44,600 nt of DNA from Bacteroidales bacterium (GCA_023228725.1 JALOAQ010000005.1:1-44600), one strand, 5' to 3'; shown: positions 25,136 to 33,857, numbered from the stretch's first letter. Translations and numbers: made by a program. Notes: generated by a model not told the origin, from the letters alone.

Positions 25136-25303
25136 ATGGCTTATAAAATTAGTGACGATTGTACTGCTTGTGGTACTTGTATAGACGAATGCCCTGTTGA
25201 GGCAATCTCTGAAGGTGATATCTATGTTATTGATCCAGATCTTTGTACTGATTGTGGTGCATGTGCTGATGTTTGCCCCGTAGAGGCAATTCATCCAGCG
25301 TAA
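25136..25303 (+). CDS. 2[4Fe-4S] ferredoxin
   Basis: 55 residues from the ATG at 25136. Two full cluster motifs: Cys9, 12, 15 and 19 (CTACGTCIDECP) and Cys37, 40, 43 and 47 (CTDCGACADVCP), each C-x2-C-x2-C-x3-C-P. This is the clostridial-type low-potential electron carrier used by pyruvate:ferredoxin oxidoreductase and similar enzymes, which suggests an anaerobic or facultative metabolism. The protein is acidic, as usual. It is transcribed alone between its own promoter and a shared terminator. Confidence 0.95.
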   Translation: MAYKISDDCTACGTCIDECPVEAISEGDIYVIDPDLCTDCGACADVCPVEAIHPA

Positions 25304-25313
25304 TTAAAAAATT

Positions 25314-25343
25314 AAAAGCTCCAAAATCTGGAGCTTTTTTTTT
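25314..25343. terminator. Bidirectional terminator between ferredoxin and alanine dehydrogenase genes
   Basis: AAAAGCTCCA pairs with TGGAGCTTTT around a loop of about five bases, with nine T after it. It overlaps the first bases of the alanine dehydrogenase stop codon, so it serves mainly the ferredoxin gene. Confidence 0.85.
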
Positions 25344-26559
25344 ACATTGCCGCTAAAAGCAAATTTATATCTTTGGACATAATGCCATGAATCATTCCTA
25401 CATTTTCGTCAGTTAATATTCCGTTATAAATATATACCCCGGCTCTTACACCTGAATTTAACTTTAAATAAGAATTTATATTCCCCGACATTTGTATTTT
25501 TAGTAATTCAAATGACAAAATATTGCTAATTGCATAAGAGGCAGTTCGTGCTACTCGCGAAGCAATATTTGGAACACAATAATGAATTACGCCATGTTTA
25601 CTATAAACCGGAGATTTATGTGTGGTAGCTTTGCTAGTTTCAAAAATTCCACCTTGGTCAATACTTATATCAACAATTATTGATTGTTTTTTCATTTGCA
25701 TTACCATATCTTCAGAAATAATAATATTTGGTCTTTTATTACTAATTCTTACTGCTCCAATCACAACATCGGCTGTTTTAATTGCTGCTAATAATACTTT
25801 TGAATAAATTGTGCTAGTAAAAACTTTTGTTCCAACTAAACTTTGCAATTTATCAAGCTTTGCAATAGAATTATCAAACACTTTTACATGAGCTCCTAAG
25901 GCAATGGCAGTTTGTGTGGCAAAAGTACCTGCTATTCCTGCTCCAATAATTATTACTTCGCTTGGAGAAACTCCGGTAATTCCACCAAGCATTTCTCCTT
26001 TTCCTTTGTGTATATTATTTAAGTATTCCGAAGCAATTAGTACAGCCGAACGACCGGCAATTTCGCTCATTGACCTTACAATCGGGTTAGAGCCTTTACT
26101 GTCGCGCATAGTGTCAAAGGCTAAGGCAGTAATTTTTTTCCTCATTAATTTTTGAAAATATTCTTTTGTCTGACAATTAGAATACAAAGAGCTTATAACA
26201 ATCTGATTTCCACGTAATAAGTCAATCTCTTCTATTGTTAAAGCCGAAATTTTTACTATAATATCACAGCTTAAAATATCTGTTAAACTATTTGAAATTT
26301 TTGCTCCATATTTTGAATATTCTAAATTGGAAAAATGTGATCCTTTCCCGGCTCCGTCTTGAATAATAATCTCGAAACCTTCGTTTACAAGTACTTCTAC
26401 CGCTAATGGAGCCAAAGGGACTCTATGCTCATTGCCTGTAATATCTGCCGGCATTCCAATTCTAAACTTTTTTTTATCCTGAACTAATTCTAACATTTCT
26501 TCTTGTGGCAAATACATAGAACCGTGAATAAAAATATCGGATTTTTGCTTTTCTTTCAT
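25342..26559 (-). CDS. ald: Alanine dehydrogenase family protein
   Basis: 405 residues. After a Bacteroidota-type N-terminal extension of about 35 residues, the protein matches the AlaDH/PNT family: IGMPADITGNEHRVPLAP (the Arg/Lys substrate site is shifted from the usual KEIKxxEYRVAL), GKGSHFSNLEY, and the nucleotide-binding VIIIGAGIAGTFATQTAIAL with an acidic residue (Asp229-like, VFDNS) at the end of the second strand, which favours NAD over NADP. The expected reaction is reversible deamination of alanine to pyruvate. SIDQGGIFETSKATTH and YCVPNIASRVARTASYA are C-terminal family signatures. It follows rnr on the same strand with a 48-base gap. Closest family members in this phylum are annotated alanine dehydrogenase; saccharopine-type activity is not excluded. 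Confidence 0.85.
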   Translation of the reverse strand: MKEKQKSDIFIHGSMYLPQEEMLELVQDKKKFRIGMPADITGNEHRVPLAPLAVEVLVNEGFEIIIQDGAGKGSHFSNLEYSKYGAKISNSLTDILSCDIIVKISALTIEEIDLLRGNQIVISSLYSNCQTKEYFQKLMRKKITALAFDTMRDSKGSNPIVRSMSEIAGRSAVLIASEYLNNIHKGKGEMLGGITGVSPSEVIIIGAGIAGTFATQTAIALGAHVKVFDNSIAKLDKLQSLVGTKVFTSTIYSKVLLAAIKTADVVIGAVRISNKRPNIIISEDMVMQMKKQSIIVDISIDQGGIFETSKATTHKSPVYSKHGVIHYCVPNIASRVARTASYAISNILSFELLKIQMSGNINSYLKLNSGVRAGVYIYNGILTDENVGMIHGIMSKDINLLLAAM

Positions 26560-26607
26560 AGTTTATATTTTTTATAAAAATAATGAATTTTTCGATTAAA
26601 ATCAAGT

Positions 26608-28773
26608 TTAATTTACAATTTCTGAATAATCTAATTCAAAATCTATTTGTTTCTTTTGTAAGTTAACATTTACAAGTTTAACCTTAATCTCATCGCCTAG
26701 TTGGTAAACTTTTCTGTTGTAATTTCCAATTAAACTGTATTCTTCTGCATTAAATTCATAAAAATCGTCTGTTAATGTACGTATATGAACCAAACCTTCA
26801 CAAGCATTTTCATTAAGCTCCACAAAAATTCCCCATTCTGTTACTCCTGAGATAACTCCATGGAAAACTTCTCCGATTTTGCTCTGCATAAACTCAACTT
26901 GTTTATATTTTATTGAAGCTCTTTCGGCAAAATTAGCTTGTTGTTCTTGGTGGGAACAATGCTTTGCTTTTTGTTCTAAGTCTTCTGTATCTGGTTTTTT
27001 ATTGCGTAAATAATCAAATAGCAAACGATGTGCTAATATATCAGGATAACGCCTTATTGGAGAAGTGAAATGTGTGTAATAATCAAAAGCTAATCCATAA
27101 TGTCCAATGTTTTTGCTGGTGTAAACTGCTTTTGCCATAGCACGAATTGCTAAGTTCTCAATAATATTTTGTTCAGATTTTCCATTAACTTCTTTAACAA
27201 TATTATTCATAGATTTTGATAAAGAAACTTTGTTATTATAATTAACGGTATAGCCAAAACGAGAAATAAAATTTGAAAAATTTATAAGCTTTTCCATATT
27301 TGGTTCTGCATGAACTCTATAAATCATTGGCTTTGGAGCTTTAATTTTTCCATAAATTTCTGCAGCTTTTTTATTAGCAAGAAGCATAAACTCTTCAATT
27401 AAATGATTAGAATCAGTCATTTCTTTAAAATAAACACCTGTTGGCACTGCATTTTCTCCCAAAATAAATTTAACTTCGGAATGCTCAAAATTAAAGGCTC
27501 CTTTTTTAAATCTTTCTTTTCGCAATATTTTGGCTAAATTATTAAAAGTCTGAATTTCTTTTACAAATTCTCCCTCACCACTATCTATAATTTCTTGTGC
27601 CTCTTCGTATGTAAATCTTCTGTCGGAATTAATTATAGTTTTTACAATTCTAAAATCTAAAATCTGAGCTTTGTCGTTCATCTTAAAAATTACAGAAAAA
27701 CAAAGTTTGTCTTCGTTAGGACGCAAAGAACATAAATAATTTGAGATTCTTTCTGGCAACATAGGAACAACTCTATCAACCAAATAAACAGAACAAGCTC
27801 TATTAAAAGCTTCTTGGTCTAATTCTGAATTTTCTTTAATATAGTTTGTAACATCCGCAATGTGGATACCTATTATATATGTATTATCTTCTAAAAATTC
27901 AATTGAAAGTGCATCATCAAAATCTTTTGCATCTTCAGGGTCTATGGTAAATGTTGTTTTATCGCGAAAATCTTCACGTGTTTCAAAATCGTATTGAGTA
28001 ATTTTATCTGATATTTTTTTTGCCGCTTTATTTATTTCCTCAGGAAATTTATATGGCAAACCAAATTCTGCAAGTATTGCGTGCATCTCTACATCATTTT
28101 CGCCGGGGCGACCAAGAATTTCTATAACTTTTCCTGTTGGATTTTTATTTTTTTTGTGCCATTCCACAATTTCAACAATAACTTTATCGCCTTCTTTCGC
28201 ATTATTTAAATTATCGCCTGGAATAAAAATATCATAAGGCATTTTTTGACTGTCGGGAATTAAAAAAGCATAAGAATTAGTTTTTTCAATTATTCCAACA
28301 AATTTCAGGCTTGCTCTTTCGATAATCTCTATTACTTCGCCTTCCATTTTTCCACCTTTTCTAAGAGCATATAAGCAAACTTTAACTTTATCACCATTAA
28401 GAGCAGAGTGTAAATTAGTAAAAGGAATAAAAATATCTTCTGACATTTCTTCACTAATTAAAAAAGCTTTTCCGGTTTTTGACATATCTATATGCCCGAT
28501 GATATGACTGCTTTTTGATTTTAGTTTATATTTTCCCTTAGAGCTTTCTTTTAAATTTCCAATTTTAACTAACTCGTTGAGTGCTTTAACAACAAGCTCT
28601 CTATTATGCGATTCTTTTATTGATAAAATAGAAGAAACTTGCTTGTGATTTAGTTCTTTTTGAGGAGATTTAGTGAAAATACTTAAGATTTCCGAAATTA
28701 AACTTTTTTTATTAAAAGAATTAGAATTTTGTTGTTTAGAACTTTTTTTTGGTAATTTATTCATTTTTGGCAT
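26608..28773 (-). CDS. rnr: Ribonuclease R
   Basis: 721 residues. In order: a Lys/Ser-rich N-terminus, a winged-helix (about 25-85), two cold-shock domains (about 85-225), the RNB catalytic domain with TIDPEDAKDFDDALSIEF (the metal-binding aspartates) and HYGLAFDYYTHFTSPIRRYPD, and a C-terminal S1 domain (EVFHGVISGVTEWGIFVELN). Known role: processive 3'-5' exoribonuclease that digests structured RNA. The start at 28773 (MPKMNKL) gives an almost leaderless message from the -7 box at 28782-28789; the ATG at 28764 (MNKLPKK) is an equally good start. Confidence 0.95.
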   Translation of the reverse strand: MPKMNKLPKKSSKQQNSNSFNKKSLISEILSIFTKSPQKELNHKQVSSILSIKESHNRELVVKALNELVKIGNLKESSKGKYKLKSKSSHIIGHIDMSKTGKAFLISEEMSEDIFIPFTNLHSALNGDKVKVCLYALRKGGKMEGEVIEIIERASLKFVGIIEKTNSYAFLIPDSQKMPYDIFIPGDNLNNAKEGDKVIVEIVEWHKKNKNPTGKVIEILGRPGENDVEMHAILAEFGLPYKFPEEINKAAKKISDKITQYDFETREDFRDKTTFTIDPEDAKDFDDALSIEFLEDNTYIIGIHIADVTNYIKENSELDQEAFNRACSVYLVDRVVPMLPERISNYLCSLRPNEDKLCFSVIFKMNDKAQILDFRIVKTIINSDRRFTYEEAQEIIDSGEGEFVKEIQTFNNLAKILRKERFKKGAFNFEHSEVKFILGENAVPTGVYFKEMTDSNHLIEEFMLLANKKAAEIYGKIKAPKPMIYRVHAEPNMEKLINFSNFISRFGYTVNYNNKVSLSKSMNNIVKEVNGKSEQNIIENLAIRAMAKAVYTSKNIGHYGLAFDYYTHFTSPIRRYPDILAHRLLFDYLRNKKPDTEDLEQKAKHCSHQEQQANFAERASIKYKQVEFMQSKIGEVFHGVISGVTEWGIFVELNENACEGLVHIRTLTDDFYEFNAEEYSLIGNYNRKVYQLGDEIKVKLVNVNLQKKQIDFELDYSEIVN

Positions 28774-28781
28774 TGTTTTTG

Positions 28782-28789
28782 CAAAAATA
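28782..28789 (-). promoter_or_regulatory. -7 box of rnr
   Basis: TATTTTTG on the minus strand, 8 bases before the first possible start codon of rnr and 17 before the second. Confidence 0.45.
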
Positions 28790-28807
28790 ATAGAAATTTA
28801 TATTTAA

Positions 28808-28840
28808 TTTGTTTTATTTAAAAAAAATTATTTATCTTTA
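28808..28840 (+). promoter_or_regulatory. Promoter of the LPP20-like lipoprotein gene
   Basis: TTTG at 28808-28811 and TATCTTTA at 28833-28840 (one mismatch to TAnnTTTG), 21 bases apart. It is divergent from the rnr promoter within the same 106-base gap. Confidence 0.5.
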
Positions 28841-28879
28841 GCGAAAATTTAAAATTAGTAAAAATTAAAATTTATTACC

Positions 28880-29464
28880 ATGAGAACAATTACATTAACA
28901 AAAAGCATTTTAGTAATCGCTTTAATTAGTACAGCTATGATTTTTTCTTCTTGCAAACGCAAAAAAGAGGTTGGAGGAAAAAAAGCAACGGAAATAATCA
29001 TTCCATGTAAAGACGAAGGTCGTTCTGATAAGAAGTTTTTCAGAGCTGATGCAAATGCTAGTTCACAAGACATGAGTTTATCTCGCGAAAAAGCTCTTTT
29101 AGCTGCAAAGCAAAGAGTGTCAAGCTTGATTAATTCTCAAATTAAGTCAGTAACAGACCGTTATGTTAACGAAACTGAAGTTGGGCAAAATTCTAACTTT
29201 GAAGCAAAATTTGAAAACTTAACCCGCGAAGTAGTAAATCAAACATTAGTTGATATTGCTATTACTTGTGAGAAAAATTTTCAAGAAGCAAATGGCAAGT
29301 ACACAACTTATATTGCCGTTGAGGTTAGCAAAGATGCCATGATTAATGGAATTGAAAAAGGTCTTTCTAAAGATCAAAAACTTCAAGTTGATTATGACAA
29401 AATGAAATTTGAACAAATCTTTAATGAAGAAATGGACAAATTATCTAAAGAAAGTGGGTATTAA
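28880..29464 (+). CDS. LPP20-like lipoprotein
   Basis: 194 residues. The N-terminus is a lipoprotein signal with lipobox FSSC, so Cys25 should be lipidated and the protein anchored in a membrane. The mature part has SREKALLAAKQRVSSLINSQ, a helix typical of LPP20/FlgT-N-like domains (a repeated Ala-rich helix and a five-stranded sheet), ending in YTTYIAVEVSKDAM. Members of this fold occur in envelope lipoproteins of varied or unknown role. The last 35 residues are charged and helical. It is a single-gene unit with its own promoter and terminator. Family assignment is from general resemblance, so the function stays open. Confidence 0.7.
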   Translation: MRTITLTKSILVIALISTAMIFSSCKRKKEVGGKKATEIIIPCKDEGRSDKKFFRADANASSQDMSLSREKALLAAKQRVSSLINSQIKSVTDRYVNETEVGQNSNFEAKFENLTREVVNQTLVDIAITCEKNFQEANGKYTTYIAVEVSKDAMINGIEKGLSKDQKLQVDYDKMKFEQIFNEEMDKLSKESGY

Positions 29465-29484
29465 AATCTAAGAAAAAAATTAAG

Positions 29485-29508
29485 AGAGGCTTTCGCCTCT
29501 TTTTTTTT
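29485..29508 (+). terminator. Rho-independent terminator after the LPP20-like gene
   Basis: AGAGGC and GCCTCT pair around TTTC, followed by eight T. It lies 20 bases after the stop codon and before the converging XRE regulator gene. Confidence 0.85.
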
Positions 29509-29521
29509 ACAAAAAATTATT

Positions 29522-29731
29522 TTATTTACTTCTATCTTCTTTACTTAATTCAAAAAGCTCGTTTACAGATTTATCAAACATTTCTGATAGTTTAAGTGCA
29601 AGAATTACAGATGGATTATATTTTCCTGTTTCTATGGCATTTATACTTTGTCGGGATACACCAACTTTCTTAGCTAATTCATCCTGAGTTAAGTTAAGTC
29701 TTTTTCTTTCCTCTTTTATTTTATTAATCAT
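29522..29731 (-). CDS. Small XRE-family transcriptional regulator (YozG-like)
   Basis: 69 residues, almost wholly one Cro/C1-type helix-turn-helix: IKEERKRLNLTQDELAKKVG, then VSRQSINAIETGKYNPSVIL, with the recognition helix VSRQSINAIE. Very short members of this group usually lie beside a small membrane protein, as here: the gene starts 10 bases after the membrane protein stop, so the two form an operon. It probably binds the palindrome over the operon promoter (30181-30200) and represses its own synthesis; that link is inference from position. Confidence 0.88.
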   Translation of the reverse strand: MINKIKEERKRLNLTQDELAKKVGVSRQSINAIETGKYNPSVILALKLSEMFDKSVNELFELSKEDRSK

Positions 29732-29741
29732 TTTATTTTTT

Positions 29742-30143
29742 CTAAGATTTTATTTTATAAATATAATAAAATATTAAGTAAAATACTAATATTGAGTTCA
29801 TTAGTAAAATTGCAGGAAAATTTATAAAAGATAAAGTAAGGTTAGTGAAAGAAAAAATGAAAAAGAAAAAGCTATGTACAAATACAGAACTAAGCAAAGA
29901 TTTTAACTTTATGTGTTCTATGTATTCATCACTTTCCCTTTCTTTAGAGAAACATATTAAAACTAATCCTAATAGAGAGACTGCATAAATAGCATAAATA
30001 TTTATACTTGCTGTTTGGTGAATAAAGTCTTTAATATTTGTACCTTCAATAATTTCTAATACAAATAGAGTAAAACCTATGCCAAAAATTATAAAACCGG
30101 CATATTTTAGATAATAAGGAAGTAAAAATTTGTTGTTTTTCAT
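29742..30143 (-). CDS. Small four-helix membrane protein paired with XRE regulator
   Basis: 133 residues from the ATG at 30143 (MKNNKFLLPYYLKYAG). A longer in-frame start at 30191 lies in the promoter and palindrome and is rejected. Four hydrophobic segments are visible: YAGFIIFGIGFTLFVLEII, IYAIYAVSLLGLVLICFS, SVFVHSFFFFIFSFTNLTLS and ILLMNSILVFYLIFYYIY. A charged loop, KERESDEYIEHIKLK, sits between the second and third. I do not recognise a named family. Pairing with a short XRE regulator is common for small membrane proteins in Bacteroidota and Firmicutes, where the membrane protein may sense or modulate something at the membrane; no function can be given. Confidence 0.75.
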   Translation of the reverse strand: MKNNKFLLPYYLKYAGFIIFGIGFTLFVLEIIEGTNIKDFIHQTASINIYAIYAVSLLGLVLICFSKERESDEYIEHIKLKSLLSSVFVHSFFFFIFSFTNLTLSFINFPAILLMNSILVFYLIFYYIYKIKS

Positions 30144-30159
30144 AGATATTATTTTTTTA

Positions 30160-30192
30160 CAAAGATAAATATTTTTCTTAATGTAAAGCAAA
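30160..30192 (-). promoter_or_regulatory. Promoter of the membrane protein-XRE operon
   Basis: On the minus strand TTTG (30189-30192) and TATCTTTG (30160-30167) are perfect -33 and -7 elements with a 21-base spacer. The membrane protein ATG lies 17 bases downstream of the -7 box. Confidence 0.7.
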
Positions 30193-30200
30193 CTTTACAT
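30181..30200. promoter_or_regulatory. Perfect palindrome, probable operator of the XRE regulator
   Basis: ATGTAAAG-CAAA-CTTTACAT: two perfect 8-base arms around a 4-base spacer. The centre is the -33 element itself, so a protein bound here would block RNA polymerase. The XRE regulator encoded in the operon is the natural candidate. Confidence 0.65.
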
Positions 30201-30223
30201 AAAAAATATCAAATAATTTTAAT

Positions 30224-30820
30224 TCAAAAAAGTTTTAATTGTTTGTCTATTAAATTATAGGTTTTTCTGTGATATTTTGTTATTCCGAAATCTAATAATG
30301 CTTTTTTATGTTGTTTTGTTGGATAACCCATATTTTTATTCCAAGCATAATTAGGAAATTCCTCATGTGCTTTTATCATAAACTCGTCTCTATATGTTTT
30401 TGCAAGTATAGAAGCAGCAGCAATAGATAAATAAGTTGCATCTCCTTTTACAATACATTTATGTTTAATTTCCGGAAAATCTTTAAATCTATTTCCGTCA
30501 ATAAGTAAAAATTCGGGTTTTGTTATTAGTTTTTCAATAGCTCTGTGCATAGCTAAAAAACTAGCATTTAGAATATTTATTTTATCAATTTCATAATTAT
30601 CACAAAAGCCCACTGCCCAAGCAATTGCATTTTTTTCAATTTCAAATCTTAAATTGTTTCTAATTTTGCTATTTAACTGTTTTGAATCGTTTAAAATATC
30701 ATTTTTATAATTTTGTGGTAAAATTACAGCTGCTGCAAATACGGGTCCTGCCAAACAACCTCGCCCAGCTTCATCGCAACCAGCTTCAATTTGTCCTTTT
30801 TTATAAAATTGTTTAAGCAT
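30224..30820 (-). CDS. rnhB: Ribonuclease HII
   Basis: Removes ribonucleotides from RNA-DNA hybrids and single ribonucleotides from DNA. 198 residues, normal length. AGCDEAGRGCLAGPVFAAAV carries the Asp16-Glu17 pair; FLLIDGNRF holds the third acid and ILAKTYRDEFM the fourth; the GR(G/C) substrate motif is GRG (19-21). Its start overlaps the upstream glycosyltransferase gene by 8 bases, so kdsB, the glycosyltransferase and rnhB are read as one unit, with translation probably coupled. Confidence 0.96.
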   Translation of the reverse strand: MLKQFYKKGQIEAGCDEAGRGCLAGPVFAAAVILPQNYKNDILNDSKQLNSKIRNNLRFEIEKNAIAWAVGFCDNYEIDKINILNASFLAMHRAIEKLITKPEFLLIDGNRFKDFPEIKHKCIVKGDATYLSIAAASILAKTYRDEFMIKAHEEFPNYAWNKNMGYPTKQHKKALLDFGITKYHRKTYNLIDKQLKLF

Positions 30821-31952
30821 TATTTATCGTTTCTATTGCTTTTTCTACACATTTCCAAAGTTTTTGACCAGATTTTTCCCAAGAAAATTTTTCCCTTTGA
30901 ATTTTTCCTTTTTCTATTAATTTTTGTCTTAGTTTTAAATCTAAAGCTAAACTTTCCATGTGTTTGGCTACATCTTCATAATCATTTGGATCACAAATTA
31001 AAGCTGCCTCTCCTACTACTTCGGGTAATGAAGTTGTATTGCCTGAAATAATTGGAATTTCGGAATACATTGCCTCAACTAATGGAATTCCAAAACCTTC
31101 AAAAAATGGAATATAAACCAAAGCCGTAGATGCAGCATAAATTAAATGTAAATCTTCAATATTTAGGCGACCGGTAAAAATGACATCTTTAAAATATTTC
31201 ATTTCTTTATACACTTTATCAATTTCGCCAGTTAAGTGCATTGCCGAACCAACAATTATTAATTTATGTGGTAATTTTGTTTTTTCTTTAAATAAATCAA
31301 AAGATTTTAATAGTCCAGGTATGTTTTTGCGTGGGTTTAATGCACCTACAAAATGAAAATATTCATAGCCATTTGAAAATTTTTGTCTTACTTTAACTTT
31401 TTCTGTTTCAGAAATTGGCTTGTAAATATTGTTGGAACCATTATAACATACAGAAATTTTCTCAGGATTAATTTTAAAAACATTGCTCATATCCATTTTT
31501 GAATATTCCGAGACTGTACCTATATGTTTAGCTTTATTGGCAAATTTTGGAAAATATTTATTATAAAATTTTCTTACCCAAAAAGGAAGTTGTTCAGGAT
31601 TATGGTAAAAGTTAATGTCGTGAATAACAACTACTTGTGGAACTTTTGTGTTTAAAGAAACAAAGCCATCTGTCGAAAGAAAAATATCGGCATTTATTTT
31701 TTTTAATACTTTTGGAATTACAAATTTCAGCCAAAAATACCACAAAAATGGGTGGCGTGTTGCAGGACCAGCCACAATGGGTTTTACATTATCAGCAAAA
31801 ATAAAAGATGGATCGTATTTTCTGTCAAAAATAAAATAAAAATTATGTTCAGGATGAGAATTGACAATATACCTTAAAGTTTCGTATGAAAACCAGCCAA
31901 TTCCTTCGAGTTTGTTTTTTAATAATAGCCTTGTATTTACAGCAATATTCAT
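30813..31952 (-). CDS. GT4-family glycosyltransferase
   Basis: 379 residues with the GT-B fold of family 4. The N-domain begins MNIAVNTRLLLKNKLEGIGW with the Gly-rich acceptor loop; the C-domain has FHFVGALNPRKNIPGLLKSF (a sugar-nucleotide-binding Lys at ARKN) and PFFEGFGIPLVEAM, the E-x7-E motif. No signal peptide or membrane helix is present, so it acts at the cytoplasmic face of the inner membrane. Position behind kdsB suggests lipopolysaccharide core or other surface glycan assembly. Substrate and linkage cannot be deduced. It starts with a TAATG overlap on the kdsB stop. Confidence 0.9.
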   Translation of the reverse strand: MNIAVNTRLLLKNKLEGIGWFSYETLRYIVNSHPEHNFYFIFDRKYDPSFIFADNVKPIVAGPATRHPFLWYFWLKFVIPKVLKKINADIFLSTDGFVSLNTKVPQVVVIHDINFYHNPEQLPFWVRKFYNKYFPKFANKAKHIGTVSEYSKMDMSNVFKINPEKISVCYNGSNNIYKPISETEKVKVRQKFSNGYEYFHFVGALNPRKNIPGLLKSFDLFKEKTKLPHKLIIVGSAMHLTGEIDKVYKEMKYFKDVIFTGRLNIEDLHLIYAASTALVYIPFFEGFGIPLVEAMYSEIPIISGNTTSLPEVVGEAALICDPNDYEDVAKHMESLALDLKLRQKLIEKGKIQREKFSWEKSGQKLWKCVEKAIETINNA

Positions 31953-32701
31953 TATAAAAGTCCAAGTTGTTTAATTTTTTCTAAATCTTTGGGTGTATCT
32001 ATAGAAATACTTTCGTGTTCGGTAAATGCAGTTTTTATTTTATAACCATTTTCTATCCACCTAAGTTGTTCAAGTGATTCTGCTTGTTCTAACTTAGAGA
32101 CACTAAGTTTTGTAATTTCTTGCAATACTTCTGTTCTATATCCGTATAGTCCAATATGTTTAAAAAAAGAATGTTTAGTAACCCATTTTGTTTGGTTTAC
32201 CCCTCTTAAAAATGGTATTGGTGATCTACTAAAATATATAGCTTCGTTATTTTTATTTATTACAACTTTTGGTTTGTTTGTGTTAAAAATATCGTCTTTA
32301 TTGTTTATAGGTTTTATTAAAGTTGCAATTTGAGTTCTTTTGCTTTTAAAACATTTTTTTATTTCTTTTAATTGTTCTGTTTTTATAAATGGTTCATCGC
32401 CTTGGATATTTATAACAACCTCCCATGTTTTATTTTTTAAGGTTTGAATTTTTTCTATTGCCTCGGCACATCTGTCTGTTCCGCTTTTATGTTTCTTTTT
32501 TGTAAGTACAACATTTCCCAGAAAAGACTCAACTTCATTAACTATTCTAATATCATCTGTTGCAACCCAAACTTCGTCAAAAACCTTGGCTACTTGCATA
32601 TAAACGTTATGAACCATTGTTTTGTTATTAATTAGCACTAATGGTTTTCCAGGAAATCTTGTTGACCCATATCTTGCAGGAATAATTGCAATAAATTCCA
32701 T
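31952..32701 (-). CDS. kdsB: 3-deoxy-manno-octulosonate cytidylyltransferase
   Basis: Activates Kdo with CTP to CMP-Kdo for lipid A-core assembly. 249 residues, the usual length. IIPARYGSTRFPGKPL (6-21) is the nucleotide-binding signature, followed by VWVATDDIRI, KSGTDRCAEAI and VVINIQGDEPFI, all conserved in KdsB. The C-terminus has IGLYGYRTEVL and LEQAESLEQLRWIENGYKI. Presence shows a Kdo-containing lipopolysaccharide, in agreement with the LptF/G gene at 8 kb. First gene of the kdsB-glycosyltransferase-rnhB unit and divergent from the YbhN-like gene. Confidence 0.96.
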   Translation of the reverse strand: MEFIAIIPARYGSTRFPGKPLVLINNKTMVHNVYMQVAKVFDEVWVATDDIRIVNEVESFLGNVVLTKKKHKSGTDRCAEAIEKIQTLKNKTWEVVINIQGDEPFIKTEQLKEIKKCFKSKRTQIATLIKPINNKDDIFNTNKPKVVINKNNEAIYFSRSPIPFLRGVNQTKWVTKHSFFKHIGLYGYRTEVLQEITKLSVSKLEQAESLEQLRWIENGYKIKTAFTEHESISIDTPKDLEKIKQLGLL

Positions 32702-32780
32702 AAAATAAAATTTGGCATAAAAGTAATAATTTTTTAACTTAATTTGTAAAATATTCTTAGAATAATTATAAATTGCAATC

Positions 32781-33857
32781 GTGAAAAATCAGAACTCCAA
32801 TACTTATCAAACTTTTAAATGGTGGAAAGTCTTTATTCCTATAATTTTAGGTTTAGGTGTTGTTATGTATTTTATTTTAAAAGATTTTAATCAAATCGAT
32901 TTTTCTTTATTCAAATTTACAAAATATAGTTTGTATTTTGTCCTTTTAGCTTTTGTAATGCTGATTTTTCGAGATATTGGATATGTATTAAGAATTAGAA
33001 TTTTATCTTCTGCTGAATTATCCTGGAAACAATGTATTAAAATTATTTTATTATGGGAATTTGGCTCAGCAATAACTCCTTCAGCTGTTGGTGGCACAGC
33101 CATGGCTACAGTTTTTTTATGGAAAGAAGGAATGAGTGTTGGAAAAAGTTCAGCAATTGTTTTAGCTACCTCTTTTCTTGATGAATTATATTTTAGCCTA
33201 ATGTTTCCTTTAATTATTTTGATTATTGGTAAAAGTGGAATTTTTATAAGTGGACAAAACTTATTTTTAGAAAAATTATTTTGGTTTGCTATTGTTGGCT
33301 ATTGCTTAAAACTTGCTTGGACAATAATAATTGGATATTCATTATTTATAAATCCCAAAATAATTTCAAATCTTTTAAAAAAACTATTTAGTTTCAGATT
33401 ATTAAGAAAATGGAAAAATTCTGCCGAAAAAGTTGCTGAGGACTATGTTTTGGCTAATAAAGAGTTTAAAAATAAAAGTATTGGTTTTTGGCTAAAATCA
33501 TTTTTTGCTAGTTTTATTTCTTGGACATCTCGTTATTTAGTTTTAAACGCTTTATTTATAGCTTTGGCTGTTGGTAATTTTAAATTAGGGATTTTCGATC
33601 ATTTCTTAATTTTTGCAAGGCAGTTAGTAATGTGGATAATTATGTTAATAATGCCCAGTCCTGGTGGAAGTGGTTTTGTTGAAGCTGTGTTTTCAAGTCT
33701 GATGGTTGATTTTGTGGGAATATCAGGATTTGCAATTGTTATGGCTTTGGTTTGGCGTTTATTTACTTATTATCCGTATTTAATAATAGGTGCAATTTTA
33801 GCTCCACATTGGTTGAATAAAAAATTTAAAAAAGCCAAAAAAAAAGCCGCCCTTTAA
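32781..33857 (+). CDS. YbhN/UPF0104-type membrane protein (LPG synthase TM-like)
   Basis: 358 residues with about eight membrane helices and a Lys-rich end (KKFKKAKKKAAL). FGSAITPSAVGGTAMATVFLWKEG is the conserved segment of the lysylphosphatidylglycerol synthase membrane region and YbhN families, and LIMPSPGGSGFVEAVFSS is a second one. No catalytic aminoacyl-transfer domain follows, so it is the membrane-only type, proposed in related proteins to move or flip lipids. The exact substrate is unknown. The start is GTG at 32781; no in-frame ATG fits the conserved N-terminus. Confidence 0.82.
   Translation: MKNQNSNTYQTFKWWKVFIPIILGLGVVMYFILKDFNQIDFSLFKFTKYSLYFVLLAFVMLIFRDIGYVLRIRILSSAELSWKQCIKIILLWEFGSAITPSAVGGTAMATVFLWKEGMSVGKSSAIVLATSFLDELYFSLMFPLIILIIGKSGIFISGQNLFLEKLFWFAIVGYCLKLAWTIIIGYSLFINPKIISNLLKKLFSFRLLRKWKNSAEKVAEDYVLANKEFKNKSIGFWLKSFFASFISWTSRYLVLNALFIALAVGNFKLGIFDHFLIFARQLVMWIIMLIMPSPGGSGFVEAVFSSLMVDFVGISGFAIVMALVWRLFTYYPYLIIGAILAPHWLNKKFKKAKKKAAL

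Noticed and set aside
30144..30191. Longer start of the membrane protein at 30191
   Set aside because: It would place the -33 element, part of the palindrome and the -7 box inside the coding region.
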